Assembly: GCA_037976565.1 (NCBI GenBank)
Contig: CP137684.1
Span: 22,110,814-22,174,813 of the forward strand
Source: Mesocentrotus franciscanus
Taxonomy: Eukaryota; Echinodermata; Echinoidea; Camarodonta; Strongylocentrotidae
Length of the DNA: 64,000 nt
Direction: 5' to 3'
Below, piece by piece: positions 32,494 through 42,959 of this stretch (within the stretch, counting starts at the first letter, position 1; every line of letters starts with the position of its first letter). The notes under the pieces were generated by a model, which saw only the letters and a program-made list of their open reading frames with translations, ran no database searches and was not told the DNA's origin. The position numbers and the translations under genes are program-made.

Positions 32494-32600
32494 TTTGAAT
32501 CAAGATGTTCGATGAAAGAGATGATAATTGTATCCAAATTTCCCAAGTTTCCTTCGTTGTATTCCACTGTTTACTGTTTACTGGAACGTCCACATTCCAT
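32354..32600 (-). CDS. DRAM/TMEM150-family membrane protein, first coding exon (partial gene)
   Basis: On the minus strand an acceptor (TTATTTTGCAG) at 32601-32603 opens an exon. After a 107-nt 5' UTR, which has a short upstream frame, a start at 32493-32491 reads 46 codons plus two bases. It then meets the donor CAG|GTAGGA at 32353. The peptide begins MPCGIHRYNY. It has a hydrophobic first membrane segment (about residues 11-34, ILPIVMLALS then AYIVAV), then GDV and FPYI, with the split codon starting AG (Ser). This matches the start of the Frag1/DRAM/Sfk1 family: a first helix with a conserved LP, then AYxxAV, then PYIS before DTG. DRAM proteins are six-helix lysosomal or Golgi membrane proteins that promote autophagy. 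Later exons should lie to the left but I could not find them, so DRAM versus TMEM150 is open; PYIS after a GDV-type turn favours DRAM. Confidence 0.7.
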
Positions 32601-32819
32601 CTGCAAAATAAGGGGAAAATAATAATTATACATTTTTCTATATATAGTGCATAACACATAGTCATAATTGCATGTCTCTATTATTATTAATGAACACCAT
32701 TTTGTAAATGAAAAGTGATGTTTGTGAATGTTTCTCAATTCAGCAACTGGCTGCGACGAAAACATAAATAATAATTCTAATTCTAAATAATCAATTCTAT
32801 TACTTACGGATCTAGTATC

Positions 32820-33250
32820 ATATCATAAACAAAAAACAAAAATCACCGCCCAGAGGATGGTTGGTGCATGGTGCATCTATCTTGTTTGCAACACAGATGT
32901 TTTCATTATCATTATTACCGTCAGCGTGAGAAAGTTCAGGAAAGTTTCTCCGTCGTGGTGTTGCAAATCGGGGTTTTCTTTCTTATCGTAAGACGTAGTT
33001 AAGTAGTTTGCCTGTGTAAATCAGGTTTATAGACGGGAAATACTCAGCGGAAATACCCAGGTATTTTTTAGGGTTTCCTGCATGACTACGTCATTTCATG
33101 ATGCAACATGAGTTATTACATGAGGTTTGCTCAATCTGCTGAGAGAGGTAAAAAAAGAATTGATCTAGTTACATGCTTTATCGAAAGGGGGAGGGGTGCC
33201 TCAATTATAGGACGACCAGTGCACCTCATCGGAAATGGCAAATTGCCGCC
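32820..33250. other. Presumed intron of the DRAM-like gene, nothing recognised
   Basis: AT-rich sequence between the first coding exon and a CT-rich tract; no element boundaries are visible. Confidence 0.35.
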
Positions 33251-33261
33251 TCCTGATTCTC

Positions 33262-33545
33262 TAGCGCTCTCCCCCTCTCTCTCTCTCTCTCTCTTTCCCC
33301 TTCCCCTCTTCCTTTAAATAATGGACAATAAATATGAACCTTTTTCCTACTACCCCTCTCTCTCTCTCAGTCTCTCTCTTCCTATCTCTCTCTCTCGCTC
33401 ACTCTCCCTCTCTCCCTCGCCAAGTCTCTTGCCATTCTCCCTCTCTCGCCCTTCTTATCTAACTACCAATTTCACTATCCCTCTTACCCCTCTCTCTCTC
33501 TCTTCCCTTTCTTTCTCCCTCTTCCTCTCGCATTCTCTATCACAC
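33262..33545. repeat. CT-rich microsatellite region
   Basis: Several (CT)n runs, at 33275-33293, 33357-33420 and 33490-33500. The Ser/Leu-rich frames are artefacts. The spacer at 33320-33342 contains ATGGACAATAAATATGAACC, which also occurs at 57530-57549. Confidence 0.9.
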
Positions 33546-34046
33546 CATACATGTTCTACTAGGAATATATCAGAGGTTTCAAATCTGGCCCATTCACATT
33601 TGATTTTGAATATTAAACACAGATGAACCCTCAAATGGGGCATAACCTTGCTTAGGCATGCATCCTTCCAGTCTTCATGATAAATATACGGATGATTCTT
33701 TTTCAAATACTCCATATATAATGTATAAGTATAAAATAACAAAACAAAGCACAACAACACAGAACAAGAGAAACAAACAAACCAACAAACAAAAAACAAG
33801 AAGAAAAAAAAAGCCTGAAATCCGGTTGTATTCTCGCCCCTGAATGTGGATATTTACAAATGACGGTCCCTGGTAAAGTGATTTAGCACTCTTCCAGTGT
33901 TGAATGATTTTCTGCACGCTTTCACTTCCTTCTCGTCTTGTGTAATAAGGAATGAACAAGCGAATGATTATAGGTTCGTCAAACAATATTCTGTTGCTGT
34001 TTATGTGTTCTTGCATTAATTATTACGAAAATGGCCTACTCATACA

Positions 34047-34307
34047 GAGGTGTCGTGGTCGAGTGGATACGTCGCCGGGCTGTCGATCACAAGGTCCGCG
34101 GTTCGAGTCCCGCCGCGGCACTAATGTCCTTCGGCAAGACATTGATTTTCATTTGCCACACTCAACCCAGGTGATGTAAATGGGTACCTGGCAGGAATTA
34201 ATTCCTTGAAATGCTGGAGCGCTGTAATGGCAGCTAGGCTAAAGCCGGGGTAATAATAAATGCGCCTCGGAATAGAATTTCTAGATAGACGGCGCTATAG
34301 AAATGCC

Positions 34308-34339
<32 letters not shown>
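34047..34339 (+). mobile_element. tRNA-headed SINE with ATT tail
   Basis: The head contains an A box (CGTGGTCGAGTGGATACG) and a perfect B box (GGTTCGAGTCC). The body has TCCTTCGGCAAGACATTGAT, GGGTACCTGGCAGGAATTAA and CGGCGCTATAGAAATGCC. It ends in (ATT)n at 34310-34339. ACAG on both sides may be a short target duplication. It is on the strand opposite the DRAM-like gene, in its presumed intron. A related, older copy on the minus strand lies at 56641-56815. Confidence 0.85.
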
Positions 34340-34340
<1 letters not shown>

Positions 34341-34944
34341 AGGTCTACACTCTACTCAAATTAAAACCTCTAAAAGCATAGTAGTAACTTCATTTTGCTC
34401 TATGTTGTTCTTACACTCTGCATTGCTGAATCAAACACAATTAAGGTTAAATTTAACAATCACAAGTGTTACATAAATGATAAGCACTAATACTCCTAAA
34501 TAATCACATGGATTGTAAAATAACATCGTAAAAATCTTTACAACAATAGTTCGAAGTTTTAACCATAATTTATAAAGAAATCATATAAAGAGTATACATT
34601 TTCCCTTTTTAACAGTGTTTATTCTTGTTTAATGTCATGTTTCTTGTGTCTTGAGCAATAGAACAATGCAAAATAAAGCGCATATCATTATAGCTATGAG
34701 CTCACTAGTAATCCAATACTGCCATCTATAAACAATAACATTGCTAATTGGACCGATTCCAACGCAATTCAGTTTGTAATAGGTCAATAAGTTGACATTA
34801 ATTAGTAAGGTTGTATTGCGACACACCCATTCTAGGGTTAACATAAGTTTATAGGTCTATTCGAGGCGGATCCGTGGTTATCATTAATTGGCCGAGTGCC
34901 ACAAGAAGAAGAGGGGAGGGGAGGGGGGGGGGAGGGGGTAATTC

Positions 34945-35330
34945 CCCCTATAATAATAAATTCAATTAAATGAAGCGCCTTTCCATAAAATACAAAGCGC
35001 ATAAAGCAGAGAACATAACAAAGAAAGAAAGATAACATTATCATAGAAGGCTTAATTATATTAATTACAAACAAAGAGGAATATAAAGAGAAAATTATTT
35101 TTTAAATGTGTTTTCAGACAGTTCTTGAAAGCTGTGAGAGTATGGCAATTCTTTAATACAAGGGGTAAGGAGTTCCCGGTTTTGAGGGCTATAACTAAAA
35201 AAAACCCTGGTTTGATGGATTGTATCCCTAGAGATATGTGGGCTTGTACAAGGGCAGAAGAAGCGAGACTTGTGTGATTATTTCAGGTAGCAGTTGGCAT
35301 TCTAGAGTAACTGAGAAGGCTTAGGATGTG
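34945..35330 (-). mobile_element. Probable minus-strand LINE/SINE 3' region
   Basis: TAATAATAAATTCAATTAAATGAAGCGCCTTT at the left, followed by AAAGCGCATAAAGC, resembles the GCGC..ATTATT ends of the SINEs in reverse orientation. The sequence to about 35300 continues as a dispersed-repeat-like body (AGGGGTAAGGAGTTCCCGG). No intact coding frame. Confidence 0.35.
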
Positions 35331-35997
35331 CATGCCCAAGTATCATCATAATTGATATGCTTATTTGAAAAGTAGTACAAAAAGTTTTTAGTATAACTTT
35401 CGTAGGAAAATGAAGAGCACGATATAAAAAAAGGCATATCGTATTCTAGGAGCAGTTTTACGAAACGACATGCACACCAAATTGTTGGAATAATCTTGTA
35501 AAATAATTTTCTTGGCTTGTCATTATCAACAATTCCAATCATAGAAAATGATTGGTCAGGAGTTGACTGTCCTGTTTTCAATTATAAGCCTGTCTCCGAC
35601 AAATTTTAAAACTTAGAAACACATATGAATAGACACGCGTGTATAGAATTCTTTGTTTTACTTGATACAATAATACAATCTCAGAGTCTCCTCTTAATAG
35701 GCTTACTGTATGCTAACAATCTTTGTTAAGCTTGGACGGTTTTTATTTGGTTTGAATTATGAAAGATGGTTCAAAACAAACTTTAAACATTGAAATGAGA
35801 CAATAATCACAAAGACTTTTAGAAGAATAAAAATCAACCCAAAGCAATGTCAATAGCCTCATTATGTACTTAAACGAGCAACCATGTTAATGACATATAT
35901 TTTGATAGGCAATACAACATGGCATAGATATTGCATCAATATTGATTTCTTGAAAGTCTCTGCGATCGTGTTGGTGAACCAGTTGTAGCCTACTTAC

Positions 35998-36170
35998 CTT
36001 ATCAGACGTTCGTCTCCAGTTTTCTTCCTCACACTAGACTTATTTCCGAGCGAGCTATATCCACACGTGCACTCTCGCATGAAGACCGAGCTTAGAGTAA
36101 GACAAATGCTTCCTCGCCTTCGAAGACGAAGCTTCCTCGTCACGAGTTCTCCGAGTCCTTCCTCACGGTG
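35998..36170 (-). promoter_or_regulatory. Probable 5' UTR exon and promoter region of the DRAM-like gene
   Basis: In reverse complement the sequence ends CTGATAAG|GTAAGTAG, a strong splice donor at 35997-35991. Upstream of it is a CpG-richer block standing out from AT-rich surroundings, with an inverted CCAAT box (ATTGG) at about 36169-36173. The coding exon at 32354-32600 begins with UTR after an acceptor, so an upstream non-coding exon is required, and this is the best candidate. The link between the two is inferred; the transcription start is not defined. Confidence 0.4.
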
Positions 36171-37500
36171 ACCAATACAGAGGCCTGCCTCACTAGCGAA
36201 TTTGAAGGAGGGGCAAGGGGGTGTCGGGGGTCGGGGGAGTTTGCCCCTCCTGACAGACTTAAGACCAAGAGGAGAAAATACAGCCTTTACTATTGAGTCT
36301 GTTGGACTTAGGTCTTTAGCAGTTTAAAAAATCATTTGTGATTTGAGACTGTTTTGTGGAAAAATGCACATTTTCAACAAAAAGAGGGATGAATGAGCTA
36401 TTCTGATGTAAACGGTCTATTGACTGAAAACTGCAATTTTGTAAAACTATTATTATTAAAAAAACCACACTATTTAACATTGTTTTAACTGTATACTACG
36501 AGCAGTTCATCAAGGGAGTTTAACTAATAATATGGATCATAGTTTTGAGCAAGCACCATTAGCGCCTGAGCTGGCGGTATACGTACCATGTAGAAGAAGA
36601 TCGTTATTATTTTTATCGGCCTCTCGATACAGCATGAACAATAGTGTCAAACATGTAACTTCGAACAGAAATAGGGAAATGGGCCATCTGATTTATGAAT
36701 CCCTTAAGTGGGATTCCTTGATACGAATCATGTTTTGCCCCCCACCGAAGCCAATATCTGGATACGCCACTGGGCTTGCTTACTCGCCGCTGTTATCCAA
36801 TCAAATACGAGGTCAGCTTAGGCACTAATGTAACGTGAACGTGATTAAACTAACGACAAATGGTCGGCAGCCATCGCTTAATGTCATCTCTGTTGTCCTC
36901 AGCCAAACCAAACATGAATTAACAGTATGTTCCCTTGGGAAGATGTGTCGACTTCAACATGTGTTACAAAAGAGAAAACTTTCTTCTGTAAATTAATTTG
37001 CCTGCGATCTTTTGCTTGGCATCAGAGTGGAAGGTTGAACATTAAATCCAATTGGATCAATTCCAAAATTTCAACAGCTCTTTATAAAAACGAATAAGTC
37101 TGAAATGATTCAAATTTACTGGTGATTAAAAACCAAATGTACAAGAACATTCGCAATTAATTTTGAAAAGAAGAAACACATGTCTAAATATTAGTGTCCT
37201 AATTTGACTTCTATTATATTGAAGAGGTTAGATTTTTATGATATCCCCCTTTCAAGCCACACTTGAGAAGCTCTTAACCATTACAAGTACCCATGCATGA
37301 AATTCTCGTGTGACAAGGGATAGGTATATCACCTTGTACGGGGATTATAGATTTCTAAACATGAGATAGAGTTCAATTAGTAATCTGCCAAAAGCTGTCA
37401 CAACGGATCAAGCACGTGTTAATTGATGTTTAATGGAAAGACATACGCTTTTACAGCCACAATGTATTGCGACTCTCCTCCCCTCAAAAGCGATAACGAA
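36171..37500. other. Mostly featureless stretch with one transposon-end fragment
   Basis: CTGGATACGCCACTG at 36760-36774, the complement of a CAGTGGCGTATCCAG terminus, marks a fragment of the CAGTGGCG family. Nothing else is supported. The plus-strand frame at 36532-36828 crosses the fragment and has no domain. Confidence 0.4.
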
Positions 37501-37511
37501 ATAAAGTAAAG

Positions 37512-37545
<34 letters not shown>
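37512..37545. repeat. GA microsatellite
   Basis: Uninterrupted (GA)n of about 30 bp. Confidence 0.95.
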
Positions 37546-37551
<6 letters not shown>

Positions 37552-37681
37552 AGGGGGATTTGTCATACTTGTGTATCAAATAAATGAGTGATTGAAATAT
37601 AGATTCCAGTTTCAGAGACGGGATGCGAGAAATGTTATATCTTTTCTTTTCCCTCTCTGTAGAGAATTGTTAAAAAGTTTA

Positions 37682-37900
37682 TTTCTTCTTCTTCTTCTTC
37701 TTCTTCTTCTTCTTCTTCTTCTTCTTCTTCTTTTTCTTCTTCTTCTTCTCATCCTTCTTCAACTTCTTCTCTCCTTTCCTTCATCCTTTTCTTTTATTTT
37801 TTGTTGTTGTTTCTTCTTTCCCTTTCATCTTCTACTCTTCTTCTTTTTTACTTTTTTTTCTTCTTCATATTCCTTATATTTTTATTCCTCGTTTTGAATT
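37682..37900. repeat. CTT microsatellite and T-rich flank
   Basis: (TTC)n at 37682-37760 grades into a pyrimidine-rich tract. The Leu/Phe-rich frames are artefacts. Confidence 0.95.
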
Positions 37901-39209
37901 TGAAGAAATATTCGACTGTTCCTGGCATCCGATTTTTAAGCGTCCAATATAATATAAACAAATCCTATGAACTTCTGAACCTGCCGGGCTACCAGGCATC
38001 AGAAAACATTAAACAGGACAGTACTGATTATGGCTAGTCCTCTTCTAGAATTTCAAATAAAATACCAAAAAGGTTATGTTGTTTCAGCAATATCGTTATC
38101 AGTAAACCATAGTTATTCTTATTAAGTACATCTACCGGCTATGCCTAAAGGGATTCCTGAGCAGACGTGTCAACGAATATTACTTTTCTATCAAAACAAT
38201 GTTGGCGCTCTTCAATTCTCTTCAAACAAGCTGGATTCAATGCAAGTTCCCCATATCGTCCAGATTTGAATATCATGGAAGTATACACCATGAGACGATC
38301 TGTTTTTATATAAATAATTTTGTTAAAGCGAGAGCTAGGTGGGGGTGGGAGGGGCTTTATATTTTTCGACGAGAAATAAGGTTATGATCAGGACAAGAAA
38401 ATTACAAGCTAAATTGTCGGCCTAAATTTAAAAAACAAACAAATTAACAAAACCACAAAAAAAAATAAAAAATAAACCCCACAAACACAACAATACAAAC
38501 AAACAAAAAAAAAATTAAATAAAAAAAAATCATTATAATGCCCTTTTTTCAATCTTTTCAATTTGTATGTTCATTCAACTGCTATTGTCTATGACCTAGC
38601 ATCATTAAATTTATAAACATGTGTCTCATTTTAAAGACAGGTGTTATTTTCCCGTGGGGGAAAGTACTCGCCTAATACGGTATACGGGGAGGTGCCGCTC
38701 TAATGGGTTACTTTTTTGCAAAAAATCCCTAAAAATGGGGTATCATTTTGTGCTGCAAAATCCCTAAAAGTGCACCCACTTTTCAGATCTTGGCCTTAAA
38801 CATGGGTTACTATTTTCTTCAGGGTTAATATCACCCATAAGCTCGCTAAAATGAAAATTCCAGATGCAAAATCCCGCAAAAATAATTGAAATCATTTCGC
38901 TTTTTCATCCAGAACAAAATGGTGAGATTCATCAACTGTTCTGGTCCAAGAACTTATGTTGTCTACAGCAAACTTTCTAAAGCTGGTATTTCTTGAAGTT
39001 AACCAAAGATCAAAACAACTCGTACTGCATCACGTGCATAAAATATATCATACTAGATCAAATCATTATTTTCAATCCAACTTCGATCTTGTTATACTGA
39101 CTTACATGATTATAATACAAGAAATAGCCGATTCAACTTTAACTTACCAGAAAGAGTAGGTAGTAGGCCTATTGGAAATTCGTTTTCATTACATTGCCAT
39201 AAAACATTG

Positions 39210-39325
39210 GAATTCTTCTTCTTCTTCTTCTTCTTCTTCTTCTTCTTCTTCTTCTTCTTCTTCTTCTTCTTCTTCTTCTTCTTCTTCTTCTTCTTTATCT
39301 TTTATCTTTATCTTCTTCTTCTTGT
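39210..39325. repeat. CTT microsatellite
   Basis: (CTT)n of about 80 bp with a TTTATC variant at its right end, lying inside the outer transposon. Confidence 0.95.
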
Positions 39326-39733
39326 ACTAAGTATTATTTCTATGTACATGTATGTCGGGGACCCCACTTGAAATAAGCTCTCGAGCTTTCGTGGGTTATC
39401 CTGTTCAAGCTGACTTAATGTCAAACTGTTATTCTTTTATATTGTTGTATAATTATGTTGGAGGCTTGGCGAATAAAATCAATCAATCAATCCAAAGTCC
39501 TCGTCGATGGTCGCACAGATTTATCAATATCATTAATTTGAGCTCCGCTTCTGACTTATTTATAAACGGGTTATCCCACCCCGGAGTAAATTGAGGGATT
39601 AAGGTATGTGAAAGTGTAAATCAAATCATTCATGCAAATCGAATACGTCAAAACCTTAAACATGGGTTGCGTTTTGAATGGAAGTCCCTAATAATGGGGA
39701 CCATTTTCTGCCAAAATGACCCTTAAAAATGGG

Positions 39734-41709
39734 CAGTGGCGGATCCAGGAATTTCTTACCGGGGGCACAAAATCGCATGGGGTGAAATATATGAAAAACG
39801 ATGGAGCGAGGCGTCAGCGGCGAGGGAGCGGAGCGACCAAGCGGGGGGTGGGTCTGGGATCGAGGGGGTCCGAACCCCCTCCCTGAGTAGGAAGCATTTG
39901 CAATTTTAGAACCACATTAGGTGCATTTTCAGGCACTTCCTGGAGTAATATGACGTAAAATTGCTTTCTCCTACCCGGATGATGGGATCTAGCTTTTTGC
40001 TAAGGGGTGACCCAATGATGACACGGAGCATTGTCCACGAGCCGCGAAGAGGCGAGGCGATTTTTTGTTGTTGCTATTTTGAACCCCCGTAAGTGATGTT
40101 TTCCTGGCATCTACTGACACAATGGAGACCATAAAAAGCAGTGCATGATAATTACGTCTTTTTAAATCAAGTGACAGTTAAAGGAGGGGTTGACCCAAAG
40201 ACGATGCAGAGCATTGTCCACGAGCCGCGTAGCAACGAGACGATTTTTTGGGGTGCTATTTTGAACCCCCGTAAGTGATGTTTTCCTGGCATCTATATAT
40301 ACTAACACAATGGAGACCATAAAAAGCAGTGCATGATAATTACGTCTTTTTAAATCAAGTGACAGTTAAAGGAGGGGTTGACCCAAAGACGATGCAGAGC
40401 ATTGTCCACGAGCCGCGTAGCGGCGAAGCGATTTTTTGGGGTGCTATTTTGAACCCCCGTAAGTGATGTTTTCCTGGCATCTATATACTAACACAATGGA
40501 GACCATAAAAGCAGTGCATGATAACGTCTTTTTAAATCAAGTAACAGTTAAAGGGGGGTTCGACCCAATGACGTACGAGCCGCGAAGTCCGAGCCGCATA
40601 GCGGCGAGGCGATTTTTTTTTTTTTTTTGGGGCTATTTTGAACCCCCGTAAGTGATGTTTTCCTGGCATCTACTACTAATAGTTCAGTTCTTGTATAGCG
40701 CATAATACGTTATGAAATAACATCTCTATGCGCTTCCAAAGAGCTTTGGACAAAGAGATGCGGAGCATCGTCCACGAACCTCGAAGTCCGAGCTGCGTAG
40801 CGGCGAGACGATTTTGTTGTTGCTATTTTGAACCCCCGTATTGTGATGTTTTCCTGGCATCTATATACTAACACAATATGGAGACCATAAAAAGCAGTGC
40901 ATGATAACGTCTTTTTAAATCAAGTAACAGTTTAAGGGGGTTCTACCCAATGATGATGCGGATACAGTTTGGGTCTTGACACATGATGCCGTTTTCCTAT
41001 TCACATCTCATTTTCACTTGGCAGCCCAAGGGGGGGGGCGGGGTTAAACCCCCTAACCCCTCCCCATCCCCCATAGATCCGCCACTGGGATCTTTTGCAA
41101 ACTGGAAGCAATAAGCATTACATGTAGGCGATGGAAAAAAAGTGCTTGCGAAACGGACTTAGAAACTTTGTGGTAGGCTCTTCGCGGCCACAGGGATGAC
41201 AGAAAATAATATGACAATGAAACCAGCAACTGTGGCATGATTAATGGCGGGGACAATCTGCATGCTGAAAGAGCACTTAGAATAGGTATATAGGAAAATT
41301 AATTCAAGACTAAGTTATAAGTTATAAGTTAGAAGTTATAAAAGGAGATAAAATCTTTGGTATTAGTCATGTTTGACTTAAAGTTGCATGCCCCCCCGCC
41401 CCTTACCCGGTAAAAAAACACCTTCTTATACTATCATCCCCCTTTCTTTCTTTTCCCTTCTCATTATTCTCCTTTTTCCCCTTTTCTCTCCTCCGTCTTT
41501 CCGTCTTTCTTCTTTTTCCGCCTTTTCTCTCCTCTCTCTTCCCCTTTCCCCTCCTTTTTCTCCTCTCCCCTTTTCTTTCCTCCCTCTTTTCTTCTTCTTT
41601 CTCTCTTCCTTTTTTTCTTTTTCCTCTCCTTTTTCTTTCCCCATCCTTTTCTCCCTTTTTTTTTTTTGGCCGGGGGCACGTGCCCCCTGTGCCCCTGGAT
41701 CCGCCACTG
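39734..41709. mobile_element. Nested DNA transposon with perfect 16-bp TIRs and ATGGG flanks
   Basis: CAGTGGCGGATCCAGG at 39734-39749 is repeated in exact reverse complement at 41694-41709. The direct repeat ATGGG lies at 39729-39733 and 41710-41714. The interior holds a tandem repeat at 40000-40970 and a C/T-rich tract at 41395-41670. An additional internal terminus (GATCCGCCACTG at 41076-41087) suggests a composite or doubly inserted structure. There is no transposase, so it is nonautonomous. Its superfamily is not assigned; the 5-bp flank is the only clue. Confidence 0.75.
40000..40970. repeat. Tandem repeat inside the nested transposon, period about 180-190 bp
   Basis: GAGCATTGTCCACGAGCCGCG..GGCGA.GCGATTTTTT, then CTATTTTGAACCCCCGTAAG, recurs near 40022, 40210, 40399, 40565 (partial) and 40765. 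Each is followed by CCTGGCATCTA..ACACAATGG and TTTTTAAATCAAGT.ACAGTT. Copies 2 and 3 are almost identical. A short unrelated insert (AGTTCAGTTCTTGTATAGCG) interrupts the last interval. Confidence 0.85.
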
Positions 41710-41924
41710 ATGGGTATGGGTTTAGACGCGCTTCAGCCGCACACCCCCGTCCAAACAAAATCTGAGTATCTCCCCTCCCCGTGGTTAATATTGTTTCAGC
41801 ACGTCATTCTCCAGGACCCTATTATATGTTTTTAGTTAAAACCGATGGCTGCATGCACATGAAACTTTATTTTTCTTAGGCTTACCTTGTCTTTAATTAC
41901 TTTTTGTTTTGTTTTTACTTCTTG

Positions 41925-42635
41925 CCCGGGGTACTCAGATTATAGTCGGACGGGGGTGTGCGGCTGAGACCTCCGAACCCATACCCACATCCAAGGGTCC
42001 TTTTGCTGTAAATAGGTACCCATGTATAAGGATTTTTTGTGAAAAATGGACCCATGTCTAAGGATTTCAAACTTTAAATATGACATTTTTTAGCTGTAAT
42101 AATACAATGCCCAATCATTTTGCAGTTTCTCGATAAAATTCTTTATTAGTAAACTGTACCATACTACATGTAGTTTACAAGTAGTTTACACACATAGGCT
42201 AAAGATGAAAACACCATGCAACATAATTATACTGTGCTAGCACCTCTAGCATCTGTTCTAATTGAAGGACACCAGAATTTCAAAGTACACCAGAATTTTT
42301 TTGGCACCTAGTATATAAAACCATTTATACACTCCTTTTCAATATGACATGATTTACCTTTTATGTTCACTAAAATGCACTTTTCTTGTACTTTAATTCT
42401 TTGTACACTTTCAAAACAGCTAGAGCTCAAAAATCCCGTAGAAAATGAGGGAGAAAAGAGGGGAAAGGAATAAATGAAAAAAAAGGACCCATGTCTAATT
42501 TTTTTTTTTAAATGGGACCCATGTCTAAGGATTTTTTTTATGAAAAGGGGACCCATGTCTAAGGATCTTTCCTGAAAAAGTCACGCTTCCGAGCGGCACA
42601 TCCCCGTATACCCAATATACGTGAGTAACCCCGGG
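41925..42635. mobile_element. CCCGGGG-ACTC element, intact nonautonomous copy with 8-bp flanks
   Basis: It begins CCCGGGGTACTCAGATTATA and ends CGTGAGTAACCCCGGG, with subterminal GACGGGGGTGTGCGGCT matched by AGCGGCACATCCCCGT. Flanks ACTTCTTG (41917-41924) and ACTTCATG (42636-42643) match at seven of eight positions. An 8-bp duplication is the mark of hAT-type transposition. The interior has tandem GGACCCATGTCTAAGGAT motifs. No transposase. Confidence 0.8.
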
Positions 42636-42643
42636 ACTTCATG

Positions 42644-42933
42644 CTTATACATGTACATTTTGTAATTCAAATTTCTCTAGAAAGTTCATCGTTCGGCTTT
42701 GTGCATTGTAAAACAAGGCAAGATTATTTCCGTGTATATTTTGACGTTTTCAGATACCATCCGTTACGCGGGGAATTCAAGAAAATTCGATAACATCATA
42801 AAATAACTTGGATATTTCGACTACAAAGGTCATACTCATAGTAAAACTTGATATTACAACAGGAGTTGTACCAGTTTAAACTTCTATAGAATTTCCGTAA
42901 TAAAATAGGATTTTGGGAGGAATTATCGCTGAC
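42644..42933. promoter_or_regulatory. Upstream region of RAD51AP1
   Basis: About 290 bp separate the transposon from the RAD51AP1 start. It should hold the 5' UTR and core promoter unless an upstream exon exists. No TATA box or clear initiator could be identified. An in-frame TAA at 42901-42903 closes the reading frame before the chosen ATG. Confidence 0.3.
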
Positions 42934-42959
42934 ATGGCCGACAGTCGCAGATCATCCAG
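42934..42959 (+). CDS. RAD51AP1: RAD51AP1 exon 1
   Basis: It encodes MADSRRSS plus two bases of an Arg codon; the donor is AG|GTGAGA. An in-frame stop lies 31 bases upstream, so this is the first possible Met in the frame. Confidence 0.8.

Larger units (their letters stand above)
38651..41781. mobile_element. Nonautonomous element of the CCCGGGG-ACTC family, split by a nested insertion
   Basis: The left end (CCCGTGGGGGAAAGTACTCG..TATACGGGGAGGTGCCGCT) and right end (AGCCGCACACCCCCGTCC..CTGAGTATCTCCCC) are reverse-complement related. They match the two ends of the intact copy at 41925-42635, in opposite orientation. The interior carries the same diverged AAAATGGG..CC motif repeats. The 1976-bp element at 39734-41709 interrupts it. 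No transposase frame. Confidence 0.7.

Noticed and set aside
41388..41765. Frames of 70-125 codons rich in Lys/Glu/Arg or Ser/Phe/Leu
   Set aside because: Polypyrimidine tract inside a transposon; no gene signature.
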